Below, in pieces: positions 7,285 through 8,597 of a DNA stretch of 8,597 nucleotides. Under the pieces are notes generated by a model. It searched no databases and had not been told where the DNA came from. It saw only the letters and a program-made list of their open reading frames with translations. Source of the DNA: Cyclobacteriaceae bacterium (GTDB lineage Bacteria; Bacteroidota; Bacteroidia; Cytophagales; Cyclobacteriaceae). The stretch lies in assembly GCA_029880385.1 (NCBI GenBank), contig JAOUOM010000051.1:1-8597 (forward strand), read 5' to 3'. Numbering within the stretch: the first letter of the stretch is position 1; every line of letters starts with the position of its first letter. The position numbers and the translations under genes are program-made.

Positions 7285-7292
7285 CAAATATA
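7285..7292 (-). promoter_or_regulatory. Probable -7 box for the SiaC copy 1/kinase/phosphatase operon
   Basis: On the minus strand this reads TATATTTG, a perfect TAnnTTTG match, beginning some 16 bases beyond the T-run of the upstream terminator-like hairpin. That arrangement suits a new promoter placed after the end of the copy 2 transcript. A TTG -33 box at the expected spacing is not evident; T-rich sequence occupies that position. The region is AT-rich, so a chance match is possible. Confidence 0.42.
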
Positions 7293-7308
7293 AATACAAC
7301 CATACAAT

Positions 7309-7343
7309 AAAAAGGCCTCCGTATCCATATTGTTCAGCCTTTT
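7309..7343 (-). terminator. Probable terminator downstream of SiaC copy 2
   Basis: On the minus strand, AAAAGGC (7343-7337) pairs with GCCTTTT (7316-7310). The second arm runs directly into TTTTT followed by ATT, the usual form of an intrinsic terminator with complementary A and T tracts. It lies about 50 bases after the stop of copy 2. The loop is rather long (20 bases) unless extra wobble pairs form. It would separate transcription of the two SiaC-family genes. Confidence 0.6.
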
Positions 7344-7392
7344 CCAAACTATCCTATCCTAATCAAAACCAAACCTAAATCGGGAATGTACT

Positions 7393-7764
7393 TTAAAGCT
7401 TATATTCAATAAAGTTAAAATGCATGTCTAATAGCTCACTGAAATCCTGACCACATTCAAGCATGTCTTCATCATCCTGCTCATAATGCCAGTTAACTTC
7501 CACTTCATTTCCCTCATTATTGATTGATTTTAACTTCTGAAACAACGTGAAAATACTCTTCGAGGAACTGGTGTTGAAATGAATAAAGGAAACGTCAACC
7601 TGAAATTTTCCGGAATTGGCTTTAATATTCAGTGCATCTATGATTTTATCATAAAAATCAAGGTTGTTTTCAGGGCTCGAAACACCTTTAAGCTTTAAAA
7701 ATTTTTGCGTTAGGTCCAGTGTGACCTCTGGTGTGTTTTTTGTGGCAGGTAAATATATGTCCAT
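7393..7764 (-). CDS. SiaC-family regulatory phosphoprotein (DUF1987), copy 2
   Basis: A 123-aa paralogue of the protein at 6718-7086. It shares TPEVTLDL, LKGVSSPEN, DFYDKII, HFNTSSSK (T65 the likely phosphosite) and an unbroken 13-residue GQDFSELLDMHFN block near the C terminus. By hand about 68 of some 122 aligned positions are identical, with a one-residue gap just before the phosphosite strand. The centre (residues 47-58) differs most, so the copies may bind different partners. The ATG at 7764 is the first Met of the frame. A terminator-like hairpin follows, so it is probably expressed separately from the kinase operon, and it is divergent from rmuC across 178 bases. Its likely role is a phospho-switched adaptor served by the PP2C protein in the operon. 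Kinase and effector are not identified. Confidence 0.88.
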   Translation of the reverse strand: MDIYLPATKNTPEVTLDLTQKFLKLKGVSSPENNLDFYDKIIDALNIKANSGKFQVDVSFIHFNTSSSKSIFTLFQKLKSINNEGNEVEVNWHYEQDDEDMLECGQDFSELLDMHFNFIEYKL

Positions 7765-7816
7765 AGTAAGGTAAGTTTAACAAGCAACAAATAAAGTGCA
7801 ATGTGCATTCAACCCC

Positions 7817-7833
7817 TTCACAATAGTCGTGAA
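7817..7833. promoter_or_regulatory. Short inverted repeat TTCAC-N7-GTGAA in the divergent SiaC/rmuC spacer
   Basis: TTCAC (7817-7821) and GTGAA (7829-7833) form a 5-bp inverted repeat with a 7-base spacer, 53 bases upstream of the copy 2 ATG. It is the size of a small operator half-site pair, but five bases is weak evidence. I see no clear TAnnTTTG box for copy 2; TTTATTTG at 7795-7788 on the minus strand is one mismatch away. Confidence 0.22.
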
Positions 7834-7930
7834 ACTGGGAATTTTAAGTCAAATAGGAAAATTAATGGCCGAGTGAGAATCATCGGTTGCCAGTTCTTTT
7901 CCACAGCGAAGTATGACACGGCTTTTCCTT

Positions 7931-7938
7931 TATCTTTG
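7931..7938 (+). promoter_or_regulatory. Probable -7 box for rmuC
   Basis: TATCTTTG is a perfect match to the Bacteroidota TAnnTTTG box and ends only four bases before the ATG at 7943. Initiation about 4-7 bases after the box would fall on or just inside that ATG, implying a leaderless mRNA or use of the in-frame ATG at 7955. No TTG -33 element is visible at the usual distance. Confidence 0.5.
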
Positions 7939-7942
7939 TGCC

Positions 7943-8597
7943 ATGGATACGGTTATGATTTTACCTTTTTTATTGGGCGGCCTTTCCGGTACGTTAATCG
8001 GTTTTCTTGTGAAATCCCTTCTCTCAAAGAAAACTTCAGACAGTGCGGCTTTTGACCGGGTAAAACAGGAGCTTGAACTGGAAAAAGAACGGGCGTCCAG
8101 GTATATAAATGAGCTCTCCCAACGCACGCAGGAATTAAAACTCGAACGTGAACATCTCTTGTCCATTAGTAATGAAAAAGCCTCCCTGTCAGCCAATTAC
8201 AAAAATTTGCAGGAACGGTTTTTGGAGCAGAAAAAAGAAATGTCCGATCTTCAAAAACAGTTCACGGACCAGTTCAAAAACCTGGCAAATGACATTTTTG
8301 AGGAAAAAAACAGACAAAACAAAACCAATATGGGCGAGCTGATCAACCCCTTGAAAGAAAAAATAGAAAAATTCGAGAAAAGGGTAGAAGAATCAAGCAA
8401 AGAAAGCCTGAACTGGAACAGTCGACTAAGCGAGCAGGTAAAAAGCCTTAAAGAACTCAATCAGGTCATTACCCGGGAAGCAGAAAACCTCACCAAAGCA
8501 CTCAAAGGTGATACCAAGTCCCAGGGCAACTGGGGCGAAATGCAACTCGAATCCATCCTGTCCAAAGCAGGTCTGGAACGTGACATCCACTACTTTA
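7943..8597 (+). CDS. rmuC: DNA recombination protein RmuC (partial, 5' part)
   Basis: RmuC proteins carry a nuclease-like domain and in E. coli limit recombination at inverted repeats. The first 218 codons are present and the frame is still open at the window end. Seen here: an N-terminal membrane anchor (about residues 5-28, PFLLGGLSGTLIGFL), a long charged coiled coil (about 35-175), then the family signature at 183-203, beginning LTKALKGDTKSQGNWGEM, followed by HY. The catalytic-like core lies beyond the window. RmuC proteins are usually about 400-500 aa, so about half is visible. The ATG at 7943 gives the expected short anchor; the in-frame ATG at 7955 would remove only four residues and is possible if transcription starts at or after 7943. 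It is divergent from SiaC copy 2, with no evident functional link. Confidence 0.93.
   Translation, partial: MDTVMILPFLLGGLSGTLIGFLVKSLLSKKTSDSAAFDRVKQELELEKERASRYINELSQRTQELKLEREHLLSISNEKASLSANYKNLQERFLEQKKEMSDLQKQFTDQFKNLANDIFEEKNRQNKTNMGELINPLKEKIEKFEKRVEESSKESLNWNSRLSEQVKSLKELNQVITREAENLTKALKGDTKSQGNWGEMQLESILSKAGLERDIHYF

Larger units (their letters stand above)
7087..7392. other. 306-base intergenic regulatory region between the two SiaC-family genes
   Basis: No convincing gene is visible. This AT-rich stretch holds, in the direction of minus-strand transcription, a terminator-like hairpin behind copy 2, a TATATTTG -7 box, an inverted repeat around the expected transcription start and a longer imperfect palindrome. 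About 150 bases before the copy 1 ATG then show only a weak CCTG/CAGG hairpin (7151-7164). If the -7 box is used, copy 1 has a leader of roughly 190 bases, long enough for post-transcriptional control, though I see no known riboswitch fold. Confidence 0.6.

Noticed and set aside
7817..7833. TTCAC-N7-GTGAA as a definite operator for SiaC copy 2
   Set aside because: Only five paired bases in AT-rich spacer; kept as a low-confidence feature but not raised as a finding.
7801..8055. Plus-strand frame of 84 codons overlapping the start of rmuC
   Set aside because: It runs through the probable rmuC promoter and into rmuC in another frame; the protein shows no family features, whereas rmuC has clear ones.
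7930..8196. Minus-strand frame of 88 codons opposite rmuC
   Set aside because: Ser/Arg/Phe-rich antisense of the rmuC coiled coil with no supporting motif.
1..8597. CRISPR array, tRNA/rRNA, insertion sequence or attachment site
   Set aside because: No regularly spaced repeats, no cloverleaf or ribosomal sequence, no transposase or integrase frame, and no terminal inverted or flanking direct repeats were seen.

Overview
This window looks like chromosomal DNA from a member of the Bacteroidota, probably a Cytophagales-type environmental bacterium. The grounds are moderate-to-low GC, weak or absent Shine-Dalgarno sequences, matches to the Bacteroidota -7 promoter box TAnnTTTG upstream of three genes, a Bacteroidota-style lipoprotein, and the protein families present. 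The genus cannot be fixed from this sequence alone.

Layout. Positions 1-735 (+) hold the C-terminal part of glycine dehydrogenase (gcvP), cut by the window edge. It converges on a two-gene minus-strand unit, 1980-746: an NRDE/TANGO2-family protein followed, with an ATGA stop/start overlap, by a small lipoprotein. Divergent from these is a multi-pass membrane protein of the CPBP (Rce1-like) family at 2100-3038 (+), whose protease motifs are altered. Its 3' end carries a strong inverted repeat and converges on the main locus.

The main locus is a minus-strand signalling operon running from 7086 down to 3046. It encodes a SiaC/DUF1987-family phosphoprotein, a membrane PAS sensor histidine kinase (700 aa), a response regulator fused to a PP2C/SpoIIE-type Ser/Thr phosphatase (427 aa), and a 78-aa protein of unknown function. 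The last three are separated by only 7-9 bases. A second SiaC-family paralogue (7393-7764) lies just upstream on the same strand, separated by a terminator-like hairpin and a 306-base regulatory stretch. Divergent from it, the start of rmuC (7943 to the window end, +) is preceded by a perfect -7 box.

How the genes may work together (inference). The kinase would sense a membrane or cytosolic cue and phosphorylate the receiver domain of the PP2C protein. The phosphatase would then set the phospho-threonine state of the two SiaC-like proteins, whose FNTSSSK motif matches the place where Pseudomonas SiaC is phosphorylated. This resembles the SiaABCD partner-switching pathway, but no SiaB-type kinase gene and no SiaD diguanylate cyclase gene is present in the window. 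The input is a two-component system, and the SiaC protein is duplicated. This rearranged SiaC circuit, together with the unknown 78-aa protein, is the most interesting content of the window.
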